A stretch of 64,000 bases of DNA, taken from contig DXYV01000001.1 of assembly GCA_019415645.1 (NCBI GenBank), positions 1-64,000 on the forward strand. The letters are read 5' to 3'. Both the position numbers and the translations under genes were made by a program. Under the pieces are notes generated by a model. That model did not search any database. It saw only the letters and a list, made by a program, of their open reading frames with translations, and was not told where the DNA came from. Positions 16,830-27,716 of this stretch are shown one piece after another (position 1 is the stretch's first letter; the number at the start of each line of letters is the position of its first letter). Source of the stretch: Clostridiales bacterium (GTDB taxonomy: Bacteria; Bacillota; Clostridia; Oscillospirales; Oscillospiraceae).

Positions 16830-19117
16830 GGCGCGGCCGTGTCCGGTTTGGTCTGCATATAGGTCTGGTCGAAGGTCTCCGCGCTGATGGGCCGGCTGTA
16901 ATAGTAGCCCTGGCCGAAATCGCAGCCCAGTGCCTGGATAAACCGCTCGTTCTCCGCCGTTTCCACGCCCTCTACCACGGTGGAGATCTGCAGCTGCTTG
17001 GTCAGCTGCACGATCTGTTCCATGATGATGCGGTGCCGCGGGCTGGCCTCGTTGGAGGCCTCCAGCAGGAAGGCCCGGTCCAGCTTCAGCTCGTCGATGT
17101 TCAGGCTGCCCAGAGTATTCAGAGAGGAGTATCCGCTTCCGAAGTCGTCCAGCGAGATTCGGAAGCCTCTTGCCTGAAGCTGAGCGATCTTGGCGTTCAA
17201 TTCCTCCGCCCGCTCCAGCGCCAATCCCTCTAAAATCTCCAGCGTAATCAGCTGGGCCGGAATCCCGTAACGGTCCACCAGTCCGCTCAGCGTCCGGATA
17301 TAGTCCGCCTCATAAAACAGCAGCTTGGACTGGTTGACCGACAGGGGGATCGGCTCCAGCCCCGCATCCAGCCAGGCGCGCAGCTGTCGGCACACCTGCT
17401 CCACCATATAGAGATCCAGCTGCACACAAAACCCGTTGCGCTCAAATTGGGGGATAAACTGGTCGGGGTACACCATCTTCCCCTCGCCGGTGATCCAGCG
17501 CACCAGTGCCTCCGCACCGCCCAGCACCCCGCGTTTTAAGTCCATTTTCGGCTGCAGGTAAAGCTTGAACTCCCCGTTCTGGAGCGCCTGATGCATGTGG
17601 CTCTCCACATAATTTTCCAGCTGCTCCTTTTTGTGCAGCTGCTCGTCGTAGAACCAAATGCTGTCCTGCCCGTTCTCCCGCGCCTTGGCCAGCGCAAACA
17701 GCGCGTCGGTCATCATTCGGTCCGCGGTCCGCCGCTCCCCCTGATCGGTCCGCTTCCCTGCGATTCCGCAGTACATCAGCAGCTTATAGTTGCGGTTGCT
17801 GTCCTGGAACTCCCGCTCGGTCACACCGGCGTAAATGGCCGCCAGCCGCTGGCGAATCGTCTCCCGGTCCTCCTCCCGCAGGAACAGGTAGAAGGAATCC
17901 GCCGTGTCCCGGCAGAAAAATTCTCCCTCCCCCATCGCCTCGTCCAGCACCTGCTTGATGTGGCACAGCATCTGGTCGGCCTGTTCACGGCCAAAAATCT
18001 CATTGAAAAACTTGAACTGCCGGAGATTCAGCGCCAGCACGCTCCCGTGATCGAGCCGCTCCGTTTCCTCGTCCAGCAGCTGGGTGAATCGAGCCAGATT
18101 ATAGGCTCCGGTCAGCGAATCCCGGTAGGCCGCTTGGAGCAGCTCCTTGTTGTAGCGGCGCATCTGACGGTAACCGTAAAAGATCAAAACCACCGCCAGC
18201 AACAGGATTCCAAGGAAGGTGATCCGCGTGACCACCAGAATTTGATTCATCGGCCCATTGATTCCCTGAGCCGTATTCACACAAAACAAATACCAGCCGT
18301 TGACTCCCACTGGCTCCAGAAAGACCTGGTAGGTCTCTCCCTCATACCGAAAGGAAGCGAAGCCGCTCTCATTCTGGGCCATGAGTTCCTGCATATAAGT
18401 TTTGTTCTCTTCCGTAAAATAGCTCCCGTCATAAATACTTGAAGTAAATTCCTGCACCACCCGCTGCTGGGAGCGGACCAGAAATCTTCCCTCCTGCCCG
18501 ATCAGGTGGATATAGCCCTGTCCATTGAGCACCGTGGCGTTGGCAAGGATGTCCACCAAAAGCTGAGTACTGTGACTAGCGACCAGCGCACCGACCACGA
18601 TCCCATTCTCATAGACTGGGACGCCATAGCCGTAAACGTCCTCATCCAGTTGGCTGTCGTGATAGATTCGGGAGATTCCGCTTTCCCCTTCCCAGGCGGC
18701 TCGGATAACACGCTGCATGGTCTCACTCAGGCTATCTACCGTTACGTTGGTCTCAATGCTCAGCTCGGCGGTCACCCGAATACCAGCCTTCCCTAATGGG
18801 AAATAGGCCATACGGACAAAGTCGTTCTGATTGTTGGATTCATACAATCCTTTGGCAAACTGCTCCTGGTTAAGGGTTTCGCTGAACTCCAGATAACTGG
18901 CCAGCGTGTATAAGGTCTGGAGATCGCCGTCGATCTGCCGGAGGATGTAGGTCCGGTATTCCTCCGCCTCGGTCTGCATCTGGGTATTCATGGCGTCCGC
19001 CTGGATGTTGTTCAGAGAGCTTGCCACGAAGCTGCCGCCCATCAGAATCAGGGCGCTCACCAGCACCACGATCACCGTGATTCGCTTCAGTCTTCTCTGA
19101 ATCCGTCTTTCGTCCAT
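16826..19117 (-). CDS. Membrane sensor with degenerate GGDEF and intact EAL domain
   Basis: About 763 residues. Two membrane helices flank an extracytoplasmic sensor region (roughly residues 35-280, dCACHE-like by layout). A GGDEF-like domain follows, but its signature is RDTADSF near residue 406, so cyclase activity is probably lost. The EAL domain keeps its catalytic residues: EALVRW near 535, LEILEG, DELKLD and DDFGSGYSS, plus VVEGVE. It is therefore probably a c-di-GMP phosphodiesterase regulated by an outside signal. The ATG at 19117 follows AAAGGGGG; a longer in-frame start at 19225 lies upstream of a TGCTATACT extended -10 at 19173-19180 and is unlikely. Confidence 0.88.
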   Translation of the reverse strand: MDERRIQRRLKRITVIVVLVSALILMGGSFVASSLNNIQADAMNTQMQTEAEEYRTYILRQIDGDLQTLYTLASYLEFSETLNQEQFAKGLYESNNQNDFVRMAYFPLGKAGIRVTAELSIETNVTVDSLSETMQRVIRAAWEGESGISRIYHDSQLDEDVYGYGVPVYENGIVVGALVASHSTQLLVDILANATVLNGQGYIHLIGQEGRFLVRSQQRVVQEFTSSIYDGSYFTEENKTYMQELMAQNESGFASFRYEGETYQVFLEPVGVNGWYLFCVNTAQGINGPMNQILVVTRITFLGILLLAVVLIFYGYRQMRRYNKELLQAAYRDSLTGAYNLARFTQLLDEETERLDHGSVLALNLRQFKFFNEIFGREQADQMLCHIKQVLDEAMGEGEFFCRDTADSFYLFLREEDRETIRQRLAAIYAGVTEREFQDSNRNYKLLMYCGIAGKRTDQGERRTADRMMTDALFALAKARENGQDSIWFYDEQLHKKEQLENYVESHMHQALQNGEFKLYLQPKMDLKRGVLGGAEALVRWITGEGKMVYPDQFIPQFERNGFCVQLDLYMVEQVCRQLRAWLDAGLEPIPLSVNQSKLLFYEADYIRTLSGLVDRYGIPAQLITLEILEGLALERAEELNAKIAQLQARGFRISLDDFGSGYSSLNTLGSLNIDELKLDRAFLLEASNEASPRHRIIMEQIVQLTKQLQISTVVEGVETAENERFIQALGCDFGQGYYYSRPISAETFDQTYMQTKPDTAAP

Positions 19118-19172
19118 CGTGCGTCCCCCTTTTCCCTTCTCCGCGTCATTCCCTGGACGGATTTCAGAATCT

Positions 19173-19180
19173 AGTATAGC
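19173..19180 (-). promoter_or_regulatory. Extended -10 promoter of the GGDEF-EAL gene
   Basis: Minus-strand TGCTATACT (AGTATA at 19173-19178 on the plus strand) with no good -35. It lies about 56 bases upstream of the chosen start. Confidence 0.5.
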
Positions 19181-19296
19181 ACAAAACGGATAAGCTTTCC
19201 AGAGCAGGATCTCTATTGTTTTCAAACTCCAAATCCATCGTTTTTCCTGCCTTGGTGCAGAAATTCCGCTGCTGTGTGGCGTTTTTTCTTCTTCTA

Positions 19297-19305
19297 CATA
19301 AGATA
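19297..19305 (+). promoter_or_regulatory. Possible mother-cell sigma factor -10 element
   Basis: CATAAGATA fits CATANNNTA, the -10 of late mother-cell (sigma-K-like) promoters, 81 bases before a group of spore-type genes. No -35 element is convincing, so this rests on context. Confidence 0.25.
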
Positions 19306-19385
19306 AAGCAGGGTGGCTGGGAAAGCGGTGTATCCAGTATCCCGCCCGTCACCCTTTGGCGCTGCGCGGGCCCGGTCTGGAGGTG

Positions 19386-19784
19386 ATGACCCTGGCGGAA
19401 ACGAATACCGGCGTCCTGTGCCCGGAGCTGAAGGCGCTGGAGACCTCCCGCGGGTTTCTTCTGCTGCTTCTGGCCGGCGTTCTGCTCTCCTATCAGGTGC
19501 TGGTGCTCCAGCGGGATGGGATATGCCGGACCCTGCGCGGCGAGACAGGTGCGGCGCCGGATGTGTTCCCTCTCCGCGCCGGGAGCAGCGCCCTGGTTGT
19601 GGGCGCCCTGGGCTATTTTTTCGCGGCGTCCCAGTGTGCCTGCGCCCAGGCGGAGGGAGCGGTGGAAGTGCGCTCCGCGCAGAAGAATGCGCTGGCCAGC
19701 TTTCTGGTCCTGCTGGCCGCCCTGATTCGTCTGTGCGACCTCAATGCCGTGCGGCGCGATTCATCCAGTGCGGCCAACACCTGA
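19386..19784 (+). CDS. Small membrane protein of unknown function, spore-gene neighbour
   Basis: About 132 residues with three hydrophobic stretches: GFLLLLLAGVLLSYQ, ALVVGALGYFFAASQ and ASFLVLLAALIRL. No family is recognised. The ATG at 19386 sits only two bases after GGAGG, so the true start may be the TTG at 19356 or a nearby codon. It lies 30 bases before a CwlJ/SleB-like gene in the same direction, so a sporulation or germination role is possible by association only. Confidence 0.55.
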   Translation: MTLAETNTGVLCPELKALETSRGFLLLLLAGVLLSYQVLVLQRDGICRTLRGETGAAPDVFPLRAGSSALVVGALGYFFAASQCACAQAEGAVEVRSAQKNALASFLVLLAALIRLCDLNAVRRDSSSAANT

Positions 19785-19814
19785 CGGCCCGATCGAGGAG
19801 GTATCAACAAACAG

Positions 19815-20249
19815 ATGGCTTATTCTGACTTGGAGCTGCTGGCCCGCATTGTCCAGTGCGAGGCCGGCGGCGAGGGAGACAACGGAATGAAGGCAGTGGC
19901 CTGCGTGGTCATGAACCGGGTCAACATTGACTATGGCGAATACGGCCGCTACCACACCGTGAACCAGGTGGTGTTTCAGCGCTATCAGTTCGTCTGCGCC
20001 ATGGAGACCGTGGATGGAGTCTACAATATGCAGAACGTGTACAATATGCGGCCCGAAGCGGAGCACTATGCTATCGCCGAGTGGGCCATGGCCGGCAACC
20101 GTCTGGACGGTCTGGGCTTTGCCCTGTGGTTTTTCAATCCGTACAGCGCCCAGTGCCGCACCAATTTCCCCTCCCGGGTAGGCGAATTTGTCCTGCGCAT
20201 CGGGGACCACTGCTTCTACAATCCCACCAGCTATTACGCGGAAACCTGA
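19815..20249 (+). CDS. Cell-wall hydrolase, SleB/CwlJ type
   Basis: 144 residues made up almost entirely of a Hydrolase_2 (SleB/CwlJ) domain. The catalytic Glu is in the motif RIVQCEAGGEG near the N-terminus, followed by VACVVMNRV and, near the end, NPYSAQCRTNFPS. There is no signal peptide or peptidoglycan-binding domain, as in CwlJ, which is made in the mother cell and sits in the spore coat. CwlJ cleaves the spore cortex on germination. The next gene downstream encodes a GerQ-like protein; in Bacillus, CwlJ needs GerQ for its placement. Confidence 0.85.
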   Translation: MAYSDLELLARIVQCEAGGEGDNGMKAVACVVMNRVNIDYGEYGRYHTVNQVVFQRYQFVCAMETVDGVYNMQNVYNMRPEAEHYAIAEWAMAGNRLDGLGFALWFFNPYSAQCRTNFPSRVGEFVLRIGDHCFYNPTSYYAET

Positions 20250-20284
20250 CGCTACATATTTTCTTGGGAAAGGAGACCCATTTT

Positions 20285-20884
20285 ATGCCCCAATTTTATC
20301 CAGACGGCCCCGCCGCCGTCAATCTCAACGCCATTCAGGAGAATGGCGGAATCAACGTACCTGCGGAGCCCGCCGGCGAGTTTGATACGCCGGGTATGCA
20401 GGGCTCCATGCAGCAGCTTCTGTCTGAGAACCTGGGAAAATTCGTCATGGCCGATTTCCTCATCGGCGTATCCTCTATCGTCCGCCGGGTGGGGATTCTC
20501 TACTCCGTGGGCCGGGGCTTTGTGGTCATCTATGACGAGAATTACCACACCTTCCAGGTCTGCGATATTTTCTCCCTGAAATTCGTCGCGTTTTTCCCGC
20601 CCGGCTTCGAGCCCAGTCTGGAGGACCTGCTCAGCGGCGAATACTCCAGCGGGATTCTCAACCCCGGCTATCTCAGTGGAATTCTCCGTCCGGAAGGCGC
20701 CCAGACGATTCAGCCCAGCGACATGCGCGCCACCGGCCGGGGGCTCTCCGGCAACGCCACTTCCCCCTCCTCCATGGGGCCCACCATCCCCAACAGCAAT
20801 ATGAACGGCTCCTCCATGAACGGCAGCAACAGCTCCAACCGCAATTCCACCATCGGCGGCTGCCGCACCCTGGGACAGCGGTAA
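20285..20884 (+). CDS. GerQ-like spore coat protein (inferred)
   Basis: 199 residues. The central region (about residues 40-110) is beta-rich: LLSENLGKFVMADFLIG, GILYSVGRGFVVIYDE, then VCDIFSLKFVAFFPPG. The layout resembles the GerQ C-terminal domain, in which a G-K anchor, a central hydrophobic strand and a final aromatic strand recur, but identity is low by eye. The C-terminal 40 residues are Asn/Ser/Gly/Met-rich low complexity, as in coat proteins. The ATG at 20285 follows AAGGAG. Position directly after a CwlJ-like gene, as in Bacillus, is the main support. A terminator follows. Confidence 0.55.
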   Translation: MPQFYPDGPAAVNLNAIQENGGINVPAEPAGEFDTPGMQGSMQQLLSENLGKFVMADFLIGVSSIVRRVGILYSVGRGFVVIYDENYHTFQVCDIFSLKFVAFFPPGFEPSLEDLLSGEYSSGILNPGYLSGILRPEGAQTIQPSDMRATGRGLSGNATSPSSMGPTIPNSNMNGSSMNGSNSSNRNSTIGGCRTLGQR

Positions 20885-20915
20885 ACCAGCGTCCCGCGAG
20901 GGCCGTACCGTAAAA

Positions 20916-20952
20916 AAGGAGCGCCGCAGCGTGCAGATCTGCGGCGCTCCTT
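20916..20952. terminator. Terminator after the spore-type genes
   Basis: A perfect 14-bp stem (20916-20929 with 20939-20952), A-rich on the left. It lies between convergent genes. Confidence 0.8.
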
Positions 20953-20966
20953 CCGATTATTTCCCT

Positions 20967-21458
20967 CTAAAAATAATCTGGGCCTAACAGCGGACTTTCC
21001 TCCAGCGCTTTCGCGGCATTCATCACATTGCCGGTCGACTGCATCAGGTCATAGATGGAGTCCAGTTCCTCATGCAAAGCTGGGGGCGGGGAGCCTGCCT
21101 GTACGGAAGCCTCAATGGCCTCCTGCAGATAGGCGGAAAGCCTCATAAACATATTGTAGGCATATGCCATGTCCAGGTGATCCTCCACCGCCTCCGCGTG
21201 ATAGAGCAGCTGCAGCTGGCCGCACAGCTGGTCCACGGCCGTCTTCAATTCCTGCATGTCCCATACAGAGGGCTCCTGCTCCCCGCAGATCCGTTCAAAT
21301 GTGGTATCCACACACACAAAGGAATCGCTCAGAGCATCGGAGAGTTTCCCCTCCACCCCCCTTTGTCCCGTCCAGAGATACAGGCAGCCGGCGCCCAGCA
21401 GGACGCACAATGCGATCAGAATGCAAAGCCCGGCCCTGGGGTCCAGTCGTTTTGCCAT
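20967..21458 (-). CDS. Single-pass membrane protein of unknown function
   Basis: 163 residues from the ATG at 21458, which follows GGAGGAGGG. One N-terminal membrane helix (GLCILIALCVLLGAGCLYLW) is followed by a mainly helical extracytoplasmic region with Leu/Glu-rich segments. No family is recognised. It stands alone between a terminator and the duplicated nifJ tail. It could be a small secreted or anchored accessory protein, but nothing in the sequence gives a function. Confidence 0.6.
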   Translation of the reverse strand: MAKRLDPRAGLCILIALCVLLGAGCLYLWTGQRGVEGKLSDALSDSFVCVDTTFERICGEQEPSVWDMQELKTAVDQLCGQLQLLYHAEAVEDHLDMAYAYNMFMRLSAYLQEAIEASVQAGSPPPALHEELDSIYDLMQSTGNVMNAAKALEESPLLGPDYF

Positions 21459-21548
21459 TCCAGCTCCCTCCTCCGGGCAATCTCGCCCACAACACCGCAT
21501 CTGATTGTGGTCGGTACTTTATTGTACCATAAACAGGAAAAGTTTCAA

Positions 21549-21666
21549 GAGGAGTCCGTCACGAAAACGACCCCCGGGCGCATAAGCGCCCGGGGGTCAG
21601 ATGCGTGTTTCTTACTTGTACAGCTCCTGCAGACGGACCAGATGCTCGTAACGCTCCTTGGCGGAC
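21549..21666 (-). repeat. Direct repeat, distal copy: duplicate of the nifJ 3' end and terminator
   Basis: 118 bases matching 21800-21917 at a constant offset of 251 with few mismatches. On the minus strand it carries the last 19 codons or so of nifJ, the stop codon and the terminator stem (21569-21581 with 21586-21598). It is no longer attached to the gene. Confidence 0.93.
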
Positions 21667-21799
21667 CGCCCCGGGAAACAACCGTTTCCCGGGGACCCCC
21701 TTCTCTTTTCTGCTCGGCGGAAGTCAATTCCGCCTCCGCCAAGATTTGCTCCGCAAATTCTTGTACGGCGCAAGCGCCGCCCCGCCCTCCGGCGGGGCC
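21667..21799 (-). repeat. Dispersed hairpin-rich repeat, copy B (between nifJ tail duplications)
   Basis: 133 bases exactly between the two 118-base repeats. On the minus strand it starts GGCCCCGCCGGAGGGCGGGG, then GGCGCTTGCGCCGTA, nearly the same as copy C. It then has an AAGATTTGC/GCAAATCTT-type stem, a GGCGGAATTGACTTCCGCC hairpin (21716-21734) and a CCCCGGGAAAC stem. No coding content. Confidence 0.85.
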
Positions 21800-21819
21800 G
21801 AGGAGTCCGCCACGAAACC

Positions 21820-21849
21820 GACCCCCGGGCGCTTATGCGCCCGGGGGTC
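21820..21849 (-). terminator. Terminator of nifJ (attached copy)
   Basis: A perfect 13-bp GC stem (21820-21832 with 21837-21849, loop TTAT), 13 bases after the nifJ stop. The same stem, with a CATAAG-type loop, is repeated at 21569-21598. Confidence 0.8.
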
Positions 21850-21862
21850 CGATGCGTGTTTC

Positions 21863-25570
<3,708 letters not shown>

Positions 25571-25673
25571 GATGTTTCTTCCTCCTTATAACTTTGGCAG
25601 GGTCGGAATCAGGGGTTGCGGCACGCGGTGATCCACAAGGCCCTACCTTGCCATTTTAATGCTCCGATACTAC

Positions 25674-25759
25674 ATAGTTTAACACGAAACCCACCTATTG
25701 TAAATTCATAATTGCTGACTTTTTTACAATTTTTTTCGTGTTAGCTGGCTAAACTATGA
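25674..25759. promoter_or_regulatory. Interrupted inverted repeat over the nifJ promoter
   Basis: CATAGTTTA and ACACGAAA are adjacent at 25674-25690. Their reverse complements recur at 25735-25759, but there separated by an 8-base insert that makes a TTAGC-GCTAA palindrome (25742-25753). The spacing and symmetry suggest operator sites or a fold-back, of unknown regulator. Confidence 0.55.
25676..25704 (-). promoter_or_regulatory. nifJ promoter
   Basis: Minus-strand TTTACA (25699-25704), 17-base spacer, TAAACT (25676-25681). It leaves a leader of about 100 bases before nifJ. It lies inside the left arm of the inverted repeat described next. Confidence 0.65.
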
Positions 25760-26075
25760 ACATATCACAACTTTTTATTAAGGTTTCGGTAAGATTTTCA
25801 TATTTTCTCCGAATCGCTGGGATCATTCTGCGGGCGGATCGCCCCAATCAGCCCCTTTTTGGCCCATTTTTGTTCTGTCTTTGCTCTTCACCTCCCAAAA
25901 AGGCGCGGTGTTTCGGTCTTTATTTTTTCTCTATCGAATTCCTAATTTTGGATATTTCGGAGGTGGTGCCGCCTGTTCCCGCCCGCAAAAAACTCAATTC
26001 CTATGCAGCCTGCATAGGGGTTTTCCAGTTTGCGTGTGCTATACTGGAATAAAACACAAAAGGAGGAACCGCTTT
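25760..26075 (+). other. Intergenic stretch upstream of the SLH pair
   Basis: About 315 bases, T-rich. A small stem lies at 25996-26010 (CTATGCAGCCTGCATAG-like) and TGCTATACT at 26036-26044 is a good extended -10 box for the next gene. No gene or further site is convincing. Confidence 0.4.
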
Positions 26076-27716
26076 ATGAAAAAACGAATCCTGTCCCTGC
26101 TGATGGCCTTTGCACTGGCCGTCTCGCTTCTGCCCGCCGCCGCGGCGGCGGAGGAGCCGGTATATGACGTGACCCTCAGCACCACCTCCATCGATCTCGG
26201 CTCCTACCCCGTCTCTGACATCGACCTCAACGTAACGCCCTATTATCTCACGGTCACCAACACCGGAACCGCTCCTATCTACTGGTTTTATCAGCATGCC
26301 AACGGCAACGGCGTGACCTACAAATTCCAGGGTTCGGATTTTCTGCAGCCCGGCGAATCCGCGCAACTGGAGGTATCCTGGAACAGCAGCTTCGCCGGGA
26401 ATGTAGGAGTCTATGAACGCACTCTCACGCTCTACTTCTCCTATGACAAAGTCACCGGCGCCGGAGGCTATCCCTGGAACGCTCTGGTTGACGATCCCAA
26501 AGACTCCGCTGAGTTGATTCTGGAGGTGCCGGTACGCATCGAGCTTGTCCCCCCCGATTCCATAGACCTCACCGCCAGTCCCAGCTACCTGGACCTAGGC
26601 ACCGTGGTCGAGAAGGAGCCGGGGGGTGTCGGAGAAGTCATCGTCACCAACAACAGCGAGGTAACTGTTACGCTGTTTCCTGAAGCAACTGAATACTTTT
26701 ACACCAACAGCAGCAGGGTACGTCTGTTCCCGGGAGAACCCGTAGCTTTCAGTGTTTGGCCCAAAGATACTTTGGAGCCGGGAGAGTACACCGAGACGCT
26801 GACTTTTCGTGAAGACCCAAACAACGCCTATTACTCCGGTGCGGACGCGGAGCTCTCCTTCCAGGTCCATGTCACCGTGGAGCGAGCCAACTATTGGGAC
26901 GAATATCTCTCCATCTCCCCCACCAGCCTGGACTTCGGCAGCGACGAATCCTCCGTTAAAACCGTGACCATTACCAACAACTCCAACGGCACCATTCTTC
27001 TGGAGCAGACCACCGCCGACTCTTTCATCGTCAGCCCCTACGACAAGGGCAGGCTGTATGCCGGTGAATCCGCCACCTTTACCGTCCAGCCCAAGGCCGG
27101 GCTGCCGGCCGGGACCTATGACGAGGAAATCTTCCTCGACACCAGCGCCGGCTTTTTCAACCTGCCGGTGCATTACACCTCCACCGGCGGCGGGCAGCCG
27201 GAATATCCCTCCAGCTGGGCCAGGGAGCAGGTAGAGGAGGCGGTAGCGGCCGGCCTGGTGCCCAGCTTCCTCCAGACCAAGTACACCCAGGCCGCCACCC
27301 GTGCCGAGTTCTGCGCCCTGGCGGTGGAGCTGTATGAGACTGTCACCGGTACGACGATCACCAAGATACTTGCGTTCTCCGATACGACCGATATCAATGT
27401 CAAAAAAATGGCCGGGCTGGGCGTGGTCAACGGCGTGGGCGACGGGAAATTCGATCCCAACGGCACCCTGACCCGGGAGCAGGCCGCCACCATTCTGGTC
27501 CGTCTGGCTGACGCCATGGGCCACCCCCTGCCCGCCGCCGCCCCCACCTTTGCCGACAATGCCTCCATCTCCTCCTGGGCCCGCGACGCCGTGGGCCGGG
27601 TCAAGGCCGCCGGCATCATGGACGGCACGGGGAACAACCAGTTCACCCCCCAGGGCACCTACACCCGAGAGCAGTCCATCCTTACCATCCTGCGGCTGTA
27701 CAACACCGTAAAGTAA
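26076..27716 (+). CDS. Secreted SLH-anchored protein with Ig-like (ASH-type) repeats
   Basis: 546 residues from the ATG at 26076, which follows AAAGGAGG. A signal peptide (MKKRILSLLMAFALAVSLLPAAAAA) is followed by three similar beta-sandwich repeats, each starting with an LDFG-like turn (IDLGS, LDLGT, LDFGS) and TVTNxS, at about residues 30, 180 and 300. These resemble abnormal-spindle/choice-of-anchor-type domains. The C-terminal 165 residues form three S-layer homology domains that bind cell-wall polymers. It is a surface structural or adhesive protein; the ligand is unknown. The downstream gene carries a nearly identical SLH end. Confidence 0.85.
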   Translation: MKKRILSLLMAFALAVSLLPAAAAAEEPVYDVTLSTTSIDLGSYPVSDIDLNVTPYYLTVTNTGTAPIYWFYQHANGNGVTYKFQGSDFLQPGESAQLEVSWNSSFAGNVGVYERTLTLYFSYDKVTGAGGYPWNALVDDPKDSAELILEVPVRIELVPPDSIDLTASPSYLDLGTVVEKEPGGVGEVIVTNNSEVTVTLFPEATEYFYTNSSRVRLFPGEPVAFSVWPKDTLEPGEYTETLTFREDPNNAYYSGADAELSFQVHVTVERANYWDEYLSISPTSLDFGSDESSVKTVTITNNSNGTILLEQTTADSFIVSPYDKGRLYAGESATFTVQPKAGLPAGTYDEEIFLDTSAGFFNLPVHYTSTGGGQPEYPSSWAREQVEEAVAAGLVPSFLQTKYTQAATRAEFCALAVELYETVTGTTITKILAFSDTTDINVKKMAGLGVVNGVGDGKFDPNGTLTREQAATILVRLADAMGHPLPAAAPTFADNASISSWARDAVGRVKAAGIMDGTGNNQFTPQGTYTREQSILTILRLYNTVK

